A DNA stretch of 64,000 nucleotides from a bacterium D16-51. Its GTDB lineage: Bacteria; Bacillota; Clostridia; Lachnospirales; Lachnospiraceae. The position numbers and the translations under genes are program-made. Shown here piece by piece: positions 33,730 to 41,935 of this stretch (its first letter is position 1; each line of letters starts with the position of its first letter). The stretch is from contig RAYE01000007.1 in assembly GCA_003612285.1 (NCBI GenBank), forward strand, positions 1 to 64,000. Reading direction: 5' to 3'. The notes under the pieces were generated by a model. The model saw nothing but the letters and a program-made list of their open reading frames with translations, had not been told where the DNA came from and did no database searches.

Positions 33730-33870
33730 ATGTATTACAGGGAAGATAATGGATGTGTTTACAGAGAAGAGATTGTAAAAAAGGGCACCGCCTGCGCTGG
33801 TGCGCTAACAAGAATTGCAAAGCAATTCTTGTTGGAAACAATATGTTATAGCGTGATTTCCTATAATTAA
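33730..33870 (+). CDS. Small ORF behind the duplicated promoter
   Basis: A 46-codon frame starts at 33730 after a very strong GGGAGGTGAG and lies about 60 bases downstream of promoter copy 2. It begins MYYREDNGCVYREEIVKKGT. Its second half (from about codon 17) is antisense to a family A terminator repeat, so the native 3' end was probably replaced by that insertion. No family is recognised. Confidence 0.4.
   Translation: MYYREDNGCVYREEIVKKGTACAGALTRIAKQFLLETICYSVISYN
33783..33838 (-). terminator. Family A double hairpin with T-tract, minus orientation
   Basis: Read leftward it shows CAAGAATTGC, a three-base loop, GCAATTCTTG, then the GGGCACC-type hairpin variant and six T. It is the same module as 17357-17411, inverted, inside the small ORF. 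Confidence 0.6.
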
Positions 33871-33873
33871 AAA

Positions 33874-33915
33874 GCGTTCTTTTCAAACAAAAGATGAGAT
33901 TTGTGAAAAGAACGC
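33874..33915. repeat. 12-bp perfect hairpin before the secreted protein gene
   Basis: GCGTTCTTTTCA (33874-33885) pairs exactly with TGAAAAGAACGC (33904-33915). There is no T-tract. The GCGTTCTT core also occurs in family B. Confidence 0.45.
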
Positions 33916-33986
33916 CGAACAATAAGCATTAGTACTATAACACATTGAATTAGAATTTTCAAGAAAATGAATATGGAGGGATAAAA

Positions 33987-34412
33987 ATGTATAAGAAGAT
34001 GATAAAAAATGCAGCAGGAGTTATACTTAGCCTTTCGTTGGCTATAGCAAGCTGTGGGATGACAGTTAATGCGCAGGAAAGTAAGGATAAACCGTCAGTA
34101 ACATCCAATTCTTTAAATGCGGGTGGAAGAGTATCGAAAAATCAAAGTGGAGCAACCGCGACAACTACCTTTTCTCGTCCTGGAAATATAAGAGCAAAAG
34201 CAATTGTTTATTATAGGCTTGGGGAAGACGATTATCATTCTGAAGATGTCAAAACAAATAATGCAGGTGGTACAACTGCTTTTGCAGAGAAAAAAGTTAG
34301 TAATGCAAATGTAGTTGGTGCTAAAGGAGAACATAGAGTAGTGTATGGAGATATTATTTGGAATGATGAAACACATATTGGATTGACACTTCCTAATTCG
34401 AAATTAAAATAA
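33987..34412 (+). CDS. Secreted protein of unknown function
   Basis: The 141-residue precursor has a signal peptide (MIKNAAGVILSLSLAIASCG) with cleavage likely after VNAQ. The mature part of about 110 residues is rich in Ser, Thr, Asn and Gly: SGATATTTFSRPGNIRAKAI, VYYRLGEDDYHSEDVKTNNA, EHRVVYGDIIWNDETHIGL. It looks like a small beta-sandwich. A GC dipeptide in the signal (ASCGM) could be lipidated, but the lipobox is poor. GGAGG precedes ATG 33987. Lying between lipoprotein copies 1 and 2, it may be a secreted partner or cargo of the array. Confidence 0.7.
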   Translation: MYKKMIKNAAGVILSLSLAIASCGMTVNAQESKDKPSVTSNSLNAGGRVSKNQSGATATTTFSRPGNIRAKAIVYYRLGEDDYHSEDVKTNNAGGTTAFAEKKVSNANVVGAKGEHRVVYGDIIWNDETHIGLTLPNSKLK

Positions 34413-34458
34413 TTGGGAAATTCAGTAATTGTGTTTTTGGTGAAAAAGAAGATTAGAG

Positions 34459-34546
34459 ACATCTAAAGGCATATATGGATACAGGAAAATTAGAAACTTT
34501 TTAATTTTGGGAAGTATTCCCTGTATCCATATATTAGATTTAGAAG
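34459..34546. repeat. Inverted repeat before lipoprotein copy 2
   Basis: ATATATGGATACAGG (34471-34485) is repeated in exact inverse at about 34520-34534. The match extends outward with mismatches (ATCTAA/TTAGAT) to roughly 28 bp per arm. It resembles a small MITE or a processing hairpin. Confidence 0.5.
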
Positions 34547-34562
34547 TCCTAAAGGAGGGAGT

Positions 34563-35843
34563 ATGGGGAAGATAAAGTGGTATAAAGGTATTTTAATGAT
34601 TTTATTTTGTCTTTTCTTAACAGGGTGTGGGAAGGTTTTGCCGGATACTTACCAGGAGGGCAGCGATTATCAGTATATGGAAAATTATGTATTCATAGCC
34701 TGGCACCAGCAAGGGGAAGGGGTACAGTATTTTGCAAGGAATCATTTTATTTATTATCTGGATAAAAATGGTGCACTCCTTCCGCTTTGTGGAAAGGCAG
34801 ACTGTATGCATGATAAAGAAACAGATGCAAAAAGGGTGCAGGCTTGTAATGCCCACATGGTAAGAAATGCAATTGATACAGGCATAGCATACAGCAATGG
34901 ATATCTTTATTATGTGGATGAAGATGCTAGGTACACTTTATATCGTGTGTCTGCGGATGGGATGAAAAAGGAAGAGGTATACCAGTGGGAAGAAAATACT
35001 GGGGTTGAGCAGTGGATAGTACATAGGGGTGTATTTTATTATGCAGAGCATGTGTATCTTTCGGAAAAAGAGGGGGTAGAGGAACAGTTTTCATTGAAGG
35101 CGCTTTCTTTAACCGAAAGGGTTAAGAAACCTAAAACGGTGTTTACAGCAGATAAAGGGATGGATGTATTGACAATAGCCCATCCAAATGCATATGGAAA
35201 TTATATTTATTTTCAGATACATGCCCAGAAAAAGCATGGGGAAGAGGAAGATGGGAAGGATGGAGAATATAAATCTCTCTATTTTAGGACTTTCATATAT
35301 GACTTGAGACAGGAAAAGCTTAGTGAGCTGGCCCTTTCTGATACAGAAAAAGATAGTGTTATTATCCAGGGAGTGGTGTTTTGGCAGGATAAGATACTTT
35401 TTGCCCCATATGACCTGGAGAAAGATGAATTAGAACCAAGGACATGGTATATGGCAGATCTAGATGGAACCCATAAAAAAGTGTTTATGGAGAGAGTTGA
35501 ACAGGGCATGAAGTTTTTTAGCGATGGAAAATATCTTTACTTGTCAAACCTGAATTTAGTACAGAGTGGGAAAGAAAAAGGGAATGGGAAATATAAGATA
35601 TATGATAAGGATTTAAAGATGGTGGATTCTGTTACACTTCCATTTGATATGGCATATGGCGCCCCGGCAATTGGGGATTCCAAGCGTATGTATATGCTAT
35701 ATGAAAAAGAGCTGGAAGATGATAAGGGGGAAGAAACAGAAAATGAAGAAGTTGAATGGGGTGTTTCCTATTGGGACAAAAGCAAGATTGGGAGTTACTA
35801 TGGAGATGCTTTTGAAATGACAGATATAAAGTATGAAGGATAG
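34563..35843 (+). CDS. Tandem-array lipoprotein, copy 2
   Basis: The 426-residue protein is a clear paralog of copy 1: LTGC with lipidated Cys22, LPDTYQEGSDYQYME, and LPLCGKADCMHDKETD with Cys76, Cys81, His83 and Cys95. The same strand repeats follow (YLYYVDEDARYTLYRVSADG, FFSDGKYLYLSNLN). Its acidic linker differs (KELEDDKGEETENEE), but the last 85 bases of the gene are almost identical to those of copy 1, which suggests recent gene conversion. AAAGGAGGG precedes the ATG. No separate promoter is evident, so it is probably read from promoter copy 2. Confidence 0.8.
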   Translation: MGKIKWYKGILMILFCLFLTGCGKVLPDTYQEGSDYQYMENYVFIAWHQQGEGVQYFARNHFIYYLDKNGALLPLCGKADCMHDKETDAKRVQACNAHMVRNAIDTGIAYSNGYLYYVDEDARYTLYRVSADGMKKEEVYQWEENTGVEQWIVHRGVFYYAEHVYLSEKEGVEEQFSLKALSLTERVKKPKTVFTADKGMDVLTIAHPNAYGNYIYFQIHAQKKHGEEEDGKDGEYKSLYFRTFIYDLRQEKLSELALSDTEKDSVIIQGVVFWQDKILFAPYDLEKDELEPRTWYMADLDGTHKKVFMERVEQGMKFFSDGKYLYLSNLNLVQSGKEKGNGKYKIYDKDLKMVDSVTLPFDMAYGAPAIGDSKRMYMLYEKELEDDKGEETENEEVEWGVSYWDKSKIGSYYGDAFEMTDIKYEG

Positions 35844-35941
35844 GGAAGATATAGATACCCAGTGCTGTTAAGAAAAAAGCAAAAGAGAGGGCATAGTGGC
35901 GGTATAGTAAGTCCTTTGAAAAAACAGAAAGGCAGAAGGAT

Positions 35942-37234
35942 ATGAAATATGACAGGGTGATAATGTTATTATTATTATGCCTGATGCTGACAGGCTGCAG
36001 TAAAAGCCTGCCGGATACTTATCAGGAGGGCAGTGACTATCAATATATGGAGAGACATGCATTTTCTGCATACCATCAGACAGGGGAAAAGGCACATTAT
36101 TTTGCGTATGGGCATTATATTTACTATATGGATAAGGAAGAAAAGGTACTTCTTCCACTCTGTGGGAAAGCAGATTGCCTGCACGACCGGGAAACTGATT
36201 TTGAAAAAATACAGGAGTGCAATGCATATATGGAGACGGAATCAGTTGATACAGGGATTTCATATTACAGCGGGGATTTGTACTATGTAGAAAAAATACT
36301 GGGTGGCGAAGATATTTTATATCGGATATCTGCGGATGGGACAAAAAAGGAGCAGGTTTATCAATGGGAAAAGGATATTGAGGTTGAGGAATGGATCATC
36401 CACAGGGGCGTTCTTTATTATGCAGAGCATAAGTATTTGTCAGAAAAAGACGGGACGGCAGAGCGGTATGCTTTAAAAGCGCTTTCTTTGTCAGGCAATG
36501 TAAAGAATCCGAAGACAATCCATACTGTAGATGAAGATATGAATGTTATGACGTTGGGTGATATACAGGCGTATGGAAATTTTTTATATTTCCAGGTTCA
36601 TGCCTATGAGAAGTCAGAGGAAGAGATTACAGATGATAATTATCTGAAATACCAATATTTAAAGACATTTGTTTATGATATGAAAAAAGATGAAACCAGA
36701 GAGCTTACTCTTCCTGACACGGAAAAAGATGATATTATCCAAGGGGTGGTTTTTTGGCAGGGGAGGATACTGGTTGGGCCGTATAAGCCTCATGTAGATT
36801 ATATGAAGCCTGCGCCATGGTATATTGCAGATTTGGATGGTTCTAATGCAGAATTGTTTATGGAAGATGTTGGGCAGGGACTGATGTTTTATAGTGATGG
36901 GAAATATCTGTATCTGTCGAATATTAATATGGTATGGAGAGGACATGACAAAAGCGAAGAATGTTATAAAATATATGATAAGGATTTAAATCTGGTAGAT
37001 ACGGTTAAACTGCCATTTAAACCTCCGTTTGGGGATGTTTCGATTGGGACACCGGAATATATGTTTCTTAATTATGAAAAAACGAAATCCGGAAAAAAAG
37101 AAGAAGATGAGGGGGAAGGGACATCGGAAAAGGAAGAAAAAGAGGAGTGGGGCGTAATGTATTGGGATAAGAGTAAAATTGGCAGTTACCATGGCGATGC
37201 TTTTGAGATGACACATATTAAATATGAAGGGTAA
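35942..37234 (+). CDS. Tandem-array lipoprotein, copy 3
   Basis: The 430-residue paralog starts MKYDRVIMLLLLCLMLTGC (lipidated Cys19) and keeps SLPDTYQEGSDYQYME and LPLCGKADCLHDRETD with ECNAYM. It includes YLYLSNINMVWRGHDKSEEC and ends WGVMYWDKSKIGSYHGD. The linker is very acidic (KKEEDEGEGTSEKEEKEE). The 98-base spacer before it shares GGCGGTATAGTA-type leader sequence with the spacer before copy 4, so copies 3 and 4 duplicated together with their leaders. Confidence 0.8.
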   Translation: MKYDRVIMLLLLCLMLTGCSKSLPDTYQEGSDYQYMERHAFSAYHQTGEKAHYFAYGHYIYYMDKEEKVLLPLCGKADCLHDRETDFEKIQECNAYMETESVDTGISYYSGDLYYVEKILGGEDILYRISADGTKKEQVYQWEKDIEVEEWIIHRGVLYYAEHKYLSEKDGTAERYALKALSLSGNVKNPKTIHTVDEDMNVMTLGDIQAYGNFLYFQVHAYEKSEEEITDDNYLKYQYLKTFVYDMKKDETRELTLPDTEKDDIIQGVVFWQGRILVGPYKPHVDYMKPAPWYIADLDGSNAELFMEDVGQGLMFYSDGKYLYLSNINMVWRGHDKSEECYKIYDKDLNLVDTVKLPFKPPFGDVSIGTPEYMFLNYEKTKSGKKEEDEGEGTSEKEEKEEWGVMYWDKSKIGSYHGDAFEMTHIKYEG

Positions 37235-37253
37235 GAGATATATAAATTCCTAG

Positions 37254-37461
37254 TACATCGTTCAATTAATTTCTCATAGTTTCACGCAGGATATTTTTTT
37301 GAGAGGATACACTAAAAAACGTAGTTCTACGCTCCGCTTCGGTCCTTGCTAAACAAGCGCCACTGGCGCTTAGCAACGTAGCGGGCTACGCTGAGGATTT
37401 TTAGTGTATGCTATCAGGAAAATAGATAAGTCAAACTATGTGTTAATTATTGAACGATGTA
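37254..37461. mobile_element. MITE-like nested inverted-repeat element
   Basis: The 208-bp element starts TACATCGTTCAAT and ends in its exact inverse, with a second inner repeat ATACACTAAAAA (37308-37319) / TTTTTAGTGTAT (37398-37409) and a central AGCGCC/GGCGCT hairpin. It is flanked by CTAG on both sides (37250-37253, 37462-37465). Spacers after the other paralogs read ATAAATTCC- or GATACCC-type sequence straight into the ATTAAG stretch, which supports an insertion with a CTAG target duplication. It has no coding capacity. Confidence 0.65.
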
Positions 37462-37544
37462 CTAGTACCATTAAGGAAAATACAAAAGAGAAAGTATAAG
37501 GGCGGTATAGTCAGCCCTTTGGAAAGACAGCGAGGTGGGATGAT

Positions 37545-38831
37545 ATGAAATATAGCAGGATGATTTTGTTGGTACTAATGTGCCTGACTCTGACAGGCTG
37601 CAGTAAAAGCCTGCCAGATACCTATCAGGAGGGCAGCGATTATCAATATATGGAAAAAAAGACATTTAGTGCATTTCATCAGACAGGGGAAGATGTACAT
37701 TATTTTGCGCATGGCCATTATATTTATTATATGGATGAAGAAAGTAAAATAATTCTACCGCTCTGTGGGAAGGCAGACTGCCTGCATGATAAAGAAACTG
37801 ATTCTGAAAAGAAACAAAATTGTAATGCTTATATGGAAACGGAGTCAACCGATACGGGGATTGCATATTGTAATGGATCTCTTTACTATGTAGAATTACC
37901 GGCTTTTTCTTCTCCTGTTCTGTATCGTTTATCGGCAGACGGGACGAAAAAGGAACAGATGTATCAATGGGCGGATAATGTCAGGATTGAGCAATGGATT
38001 GTACATAGGGATGTTTTATATTATGTGGAACATATTTATTTGTCTGAGGAAGATAAGACGGCAGAGCGGTATGCGGTGAAGTCGCTTTCTCTGACGGGAA
38101 AAATGAAGAAGCCGGGTACAATATATAAAGTAGATGAGGATCTGGATGTTTTTACGGTGGCCCATCCACAGGCATATGGAAATTTTTTATATTTCCAGGT
38201 TTATGCCCAGAAAAAAGCAGAGGAAGAGATTACACAGGAAAATTATATAAAATATCAATATTTAAAAACTTTTATTTATAATATGGAGAAGCAAGAGGTG
38301 AGGGAGCTTACCCTTGAGGACATGGGAAAAGACGATGTTATCCAGGGAGTTACTTTCTGGCAGGGAAAGGTGATTTTTCATCCATATAAACATGAGATTG
38401 ATTATATGGAACCAGTTACATGGTATATTGCAGATTTAGATGGAACAAATGCAGAGGTATTTATGGAAGGGGTTGGACAAGGTTTAGCCTTTCTTAGTGA
38501 TGGAAAATATCTGTATCTGTCGAATATTAATATGGTATACCAAGGCCATGATAAAGGAAAGAGAACTTATAAAATATACGATAAAAATTTGAAATTGGTA
38601 GATACAGTCAAATTGCCTGTTGAACCAATTGCTGATATAGCAATTGGAACGCCGGAATTTATGTATATTTTGGAGGGGACGGGGAATGGAGAAAAAGCGC
38701 CGGAGGATGAAACAGAGACAAAAGAAGGGCAGGAAGAAACCGAATGGGGAGTGTCCTATTGGGATAAAAGTAAGATTGGAAGTTACCAGGGGGATACTTT
38801 TGAATTGACAGATATTAAATATGAAGGATAG
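37545..38831 (+). CDS. Tandem-array lipoprotein, copy 4, coupled to ABC exporter
   Basis: The 428-residue paralog has LTGC (lipidated Cys19), SLPDTYQEGSDYQYME, and LPLCGKADCLHDKETD with a following NCNAYM. Strand motifs LYYVELPAFSSPVLYRLSAD and FLSDGKYLYLSNINMVYQG match the other copies. The variable acidic linker is KAPEDETETKEGQEE. Its stop is 6 bases before the ABC permease start, so this copy at least is made with the transporter. That coupling is the best clue that the family serves as an external partner of the exporter. Confidence 0.8.
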   Translation: MKYSRMILLVLMCLTLTGCSKSLPDTYQEGSDYQYMEKKTFSAFHQTGEDVHYFAHGHYIYYMDEESKIILPLCGKADCLHDKETDSEKKQNCNAYMETESTDTGIAYCNGSLYYVELPAFSSPVLYRLSADGTKKEQMYQWADNVRIEQWIVHRDVLYYVEHIYLSEEDKTAERYAVKSLSLTGKMKKPGTIYKVDEDLDVFTVAHPQAYGNFLYFQVYAQKKAEEEITQENYIKYQYLKTFIYNMEKQEVRELTLEDMGKDDVIQGVTFWQGKVIFHPYKHEIDYMEPVTWYIADLDGTNAEVFMEGVGQGLAFLSDGKYLYLSNINMVYQGHDKGKRTYKIYDKNLKLVDTVKLPVEPIADIAIGTPEFMYILEGTGNGEKAPEDETETKEGQEETEWGVSYWDKSKIGSYQGDTFELTDIKYEG

Positions 38832-38836
38832 GGAAG

Positions 38837-40897
38837 ATGGGCGTATTAAAATTTGAGTGGATAAAATTAGGGAAAAAGAAATTATTTTTGGTATTTTCTT
38901 TTCTTCTTTTGGCAGCGAATCTGCTGACGGTATATGCATATGAGAAGTACACGGACCGTTTTTTCTATGGCTATGAGCAGCGGGAAAAGTATGAAGCTTA
39001 TTTGGATGGGGATGAAACGGCAGATATTGATGATTACTATAAGTGGAAAAAGGAAAACCAGGAAAAATATATGGCTTCTTATCCAGAATTTATCGATGGG
39101 ATGGAAGGGCGTGCAAAACGGCTGCAGGGTACGTCATTTTACCAGGATAAGGAAGGGTATGCATATCGGAATTTGGTAAAAAGCTGCAGGGATTTCAAAA
39201 AATTTTCCGGCATTTCTTTAGAAGCTGGCAGAAGCTTTGGGCTGGAGGCGTTTGCACAATACAATGGAAATGTGCTGTTTGTATTGGTTTTTCTTGCTGT
39301 CCTTACCTATTATGTCCTTTTTTACGAAAGGGATATGAGCCTTTTGCTCTTGTTAAAGGGAAGCAGGAAAGGGCATACGCCGCTTGCCGCTGCAAAGCTG
39401 TCTGTTATGGTGTTTGGGGCAGTCTTTTATACGGTGCTGTCTGAGGGGAGTGTAATTTTACTTTTAGGCCGGATGTATGGTTATGGAAATTTAGGGCGGG
39501 CAGTCCAGTCGTTATCGATCTTCCGCAATTGTGCATTTTCGCTGACGGCTGGGGAAATGCTTCTTTTGGCTGTTTTCGTCCGTGTTTTGACAGCGGTGGT
39601 ATTTGCCTGCCTGATGTTTTGCATTGGGATGTTTTTTAAAAATGAGTTTGCAGCGGCGGCATTGGCTGCGGTTATACTTGGGCTGGAACGGTTTTTTAGC
39701 CAGGCATTTTCTACCAGTGGTTCTTTTGGCGGGATAAAATGTGTGAACCCATTTTATTGCTGGGATTTAAAACAGCTTTTGGGAGAATATTATAACCTGA
39801 ATATTTTTGGGCATCCGGCCGGAAAGATTTTATGTGCTGCTGTCGTGGCAGGTGTTTTACTGCCAGTCCTATGCGTGATTGGAGTCCTGGCATTTAACAA
39901 TACGTGCCAGGTAAGGACAGAGGGGCGGGCTGAGGTTTTCCTACAGTGGTTCCGTAAAAAGACGGGTTTTATGGGGAAACGCCTTGGGCTGCTTTATTAC
40001 GAATTTTATAAGATGTTAATACAGCAAAAGAAAGGGATTGTGTTAGTGATTCTGTTTCTCTGGGGGATTTATGAAATCCAGGGAGTCTTTGCGCAGGAAT
40101 ATTATGCAACGGCAAGGGAGGCTTCCTATCACTATTATATTGGGAAGCTTCAGGGGCTGGTGACGGAAGAAACATTTGCATTTATGGAGGAGGAAGAGGC
40201 TTCTTTGCAGGCAATGCGGGAGGAACTGGCGCAGGCTGATGGGGATGAAACGAGAAGCATCATGATCATGGCAGAACTGGAACGTTATGAAGAGGGATTT
40301 TCTTTGGTTCAGGATCAGCTTGAAATGCTGCAGGAGAGGGAAGGGGATATAAAGGATAAATATCTTCTGGACGAAATGGCCTATGCAGATTTGTGGAAAG
40401 ACACAAAGACAGATATTTTTTTGTGGTTTTTGGGGGCTGCTACAGTTTTATATTTTATCAGCGGAATTTATACACTGGATGAAAAAAAGAAAATGCAAAA
40501 CCTGCTTCGCTCGACACGGAATGGGAGGAAGCGTCTGAATAGAAGCAGGAACTGCTGTGCAGTATTATGTACAACGGCTTTGTTTCTGGTTATGGAACTT
40601 CCACTTTTTCTGCGGTATGCTAAAATTGATGGTTTTGCTACGGCAGACCAAAAACTTTGTGATATTACAAACGCAGTATTTTCCGGCAGCATGCCATTGG
40701 GATTTATGGTTGCAATGGCTTTTTTGTTAAAGGCTGCCAGTTTTTTGGCTGTGTGTTTTGCAGGGATAAAATTGTCAAAGGCTGTAAAAGGGGAACTGCC
40801 GGCGATTTTTGCAGGCGTTGGGTGCGCAGGTGCAGCTGCTATGATAGCGTACCATTTTGGATGGGATTTTAATATGTTCCTGATACATTTGCTTTAG
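38837..40897 (+). CDS. Large ABC-2 type permease
   Basis: The 686-residue membrane protein appears to hold two permease halves in one chain. Each begins with a basic segment and helix (FEWIKLGKKKLFLVFSFLLL; YKMLIQQKKGIVLVILFLWG about residue 390), a charged external loop, and a group of about five helices. The external loops (EKYTDRFFYGYEQREKYEAY; EEASLQAMREELAQADGDET) are long and helical. It starts 6 bases after lipoprotein copy 4 and is followed by the ATPase 44 bases on. The substrate is unknown; peptide or cell-wall component export is plausible. Confidence 0.8.
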   Translation: MGVLKFEWIKLGKKKLFLVFSFLLLAANLLTVYAYEKYTDRFFYGYEQREKYEAYLDGDETADIDDYYKWKKENQEKYMASYPEFIDGMEGRAKRLQGTSFYQDKEGYAYRNLVKSCRDFKKFSGISLEAGRSFGLEAFAQYNGNVLFVLVFLAVLTYYVLFYERDMSLLLLLKGSRKGHTPLAAAKLSVMVFGAVFYTVLSEGSVILLLGRMYGYGNLGRAVQSLSIFRNCAFSLTAGEMLLLAVFVRVLTAVVFACLMFCIGMFFKNEFAAAALAAVILGLERFFSQAFSTSGSFGGIKCVNPFYCWDLKQLLGEYYNLNIFGHPAGKILCAAVVAGVLLPVLCVIGVLAFNNTCQVRTEGRAEVFLQWFRKKTGFMGKRLGLLYYEFYKMLIQQKKGIVLVILFLWGIYEIQGVFAQEYYATAREASYHYYIGKLQGLVTEETFAFMEEEEASLQAMREELAQADGDETRSIMIMAELERYEEGFSLVQDQLEMLQEREGDIKDKYLLDEMAYADLWKDTKTDIFLWFLGAATVLYFISGIYTLDEKKKMQNLLRSTRNGRKRLNRSRNCCAVLCTTALFLVMELPLFLRYAKIDGFATADQKLCDITNAVFSGSMPLGFMVAMAFLLKAASFLAVCFAGIKLSKAVKGELPAIFAGVGCAGAAAMIAYHFGWDFNMFLIHLL

Positions 40898-40941
40898 TTT
40901 TTATGGTGTTCTGGAAATTTAAACAGAAGGGTGGTTTACAA

Positions 40942-41814
40942 ATGGAACTTTTGCTGGAAGGGGTTAAAAAGAGTTATAATAAAGGGAAAACTTATGCAGT
41001 AAAGGATTTTAGCGTCTGCTTTACGCCTGGGGTTTATGGGCTGCTTGGGCCAAATGGGGCTGGAAAAAGCACGCTGATGAATATGATTACAGAAAATCTG
41101 GAGCCGGACAGCGGAAAAATCCTGCTGGATGGAACAGAGATTAAAAAGCTGGGTGCAGATTACCGTGGGCTGCTTGGGTATATGCCCCAGCAGCAAGGGG
41201 TTTATGAGGATTTTACAGGAGAAAAATTCCTCTGGTATATGGCGGCTTTAAAAGGGCTGAAGAAAATGGAGGCAAAAGAGGCAGTTGAGGAGCTTTTGGC
41301 TGTGGTAAACCTGGCGCAGGACAGGCATAAGAAGCTAAAGCATTATTCCGGAGGGATGAAACAGCGTATTTTGATTGCCCAGGCGCTGCTAAATAACCCT
41401 GGGATTTTAGTGATGGATGAACCGACCGCCGGCCTTGACCCAAAAGAACGCATCCGCATCAGGAATTTTATCAGCGAAATATCTAAGGATAAAATTGTGA
41501 TACTGGCAACGCATGTGGTTTCTGATGTAGAGTATATTTCAAAAGAACTTCTTTTTATGAAGGCTGGTGAAGTAGTGGCGCAGGGTACGCCGCAAAAACT
41601 GCTGGAAGATATGGAGGGCAGGGTTTATGAGGTGCTGGTAACACCAGAAGAGCAGCAGTATTACGAAAATGCAGATGTCAGGATTACAAATGTTATGCTG
41701 ACGCCGGGAAAGACTGCGCTGCATATTGTATCAGATGCTTATCCGTCCTGTGGGGAGGTAAAAGAGGCGCGCCCGAACCTGGAAGATGTCTATCTGTACC
41801 TGATGGAACAGTAA
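40942..41814 (+). CDS. ABC transporter ATP-binding protein
   Basis: The 290-residue ATPase powers the permease at 38837. Walker A is GPNGAGKST (residues 36-44), the signature YSGGMKQ (135-141) and Walker B ILVMDEP (155-161), with the switch His in LATHVVSDVEYIS. The C-terminal 70 residues form the extension usual in ABC-2 exporters. ATG 40942 has AAGGGTGG upstream; the frame open from 40903 includes 13 extra codons without a ribosome site. It is the last gene of the lipoprotein-exporter array. Confidence 0.88.
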   Translation: MELLLEGVKKSYNKGKTYAVKDFSVCFTPGVYGLLGPNGAGKSTLMNMITENLEPDSGKILLDGTEIKKLGADYRGLLGYMPQQQGVYEDFTGEKFLWYMAALKGLKKMEAKEAVEELLAVVNLAQDRHKKLKHYSGGMKQRILIAQALLNNPGILVMDEPTAGLDPKERIRIRNFISEISKDKIVILATHVVSDVEYISKELLFMKAGEVVAQGTPQKLLEDMEGRVYEVLVTPEEQQYYENADVRITNVMLTPGKTALHIVSDAYPSCGEVKEARPNLEDVYLYLMEQ

Positions 41815-41935
41815 CGAAACGATGCCTGTGGAGCCGTTAAATCTTTGATATAATTTTTCTTCTTTTATGTAATAAAACATAATTTTTGGTACATGCTAAT
41901 CTTGTAAATCTTTATATAGCAGACAGGAGGCAGTT

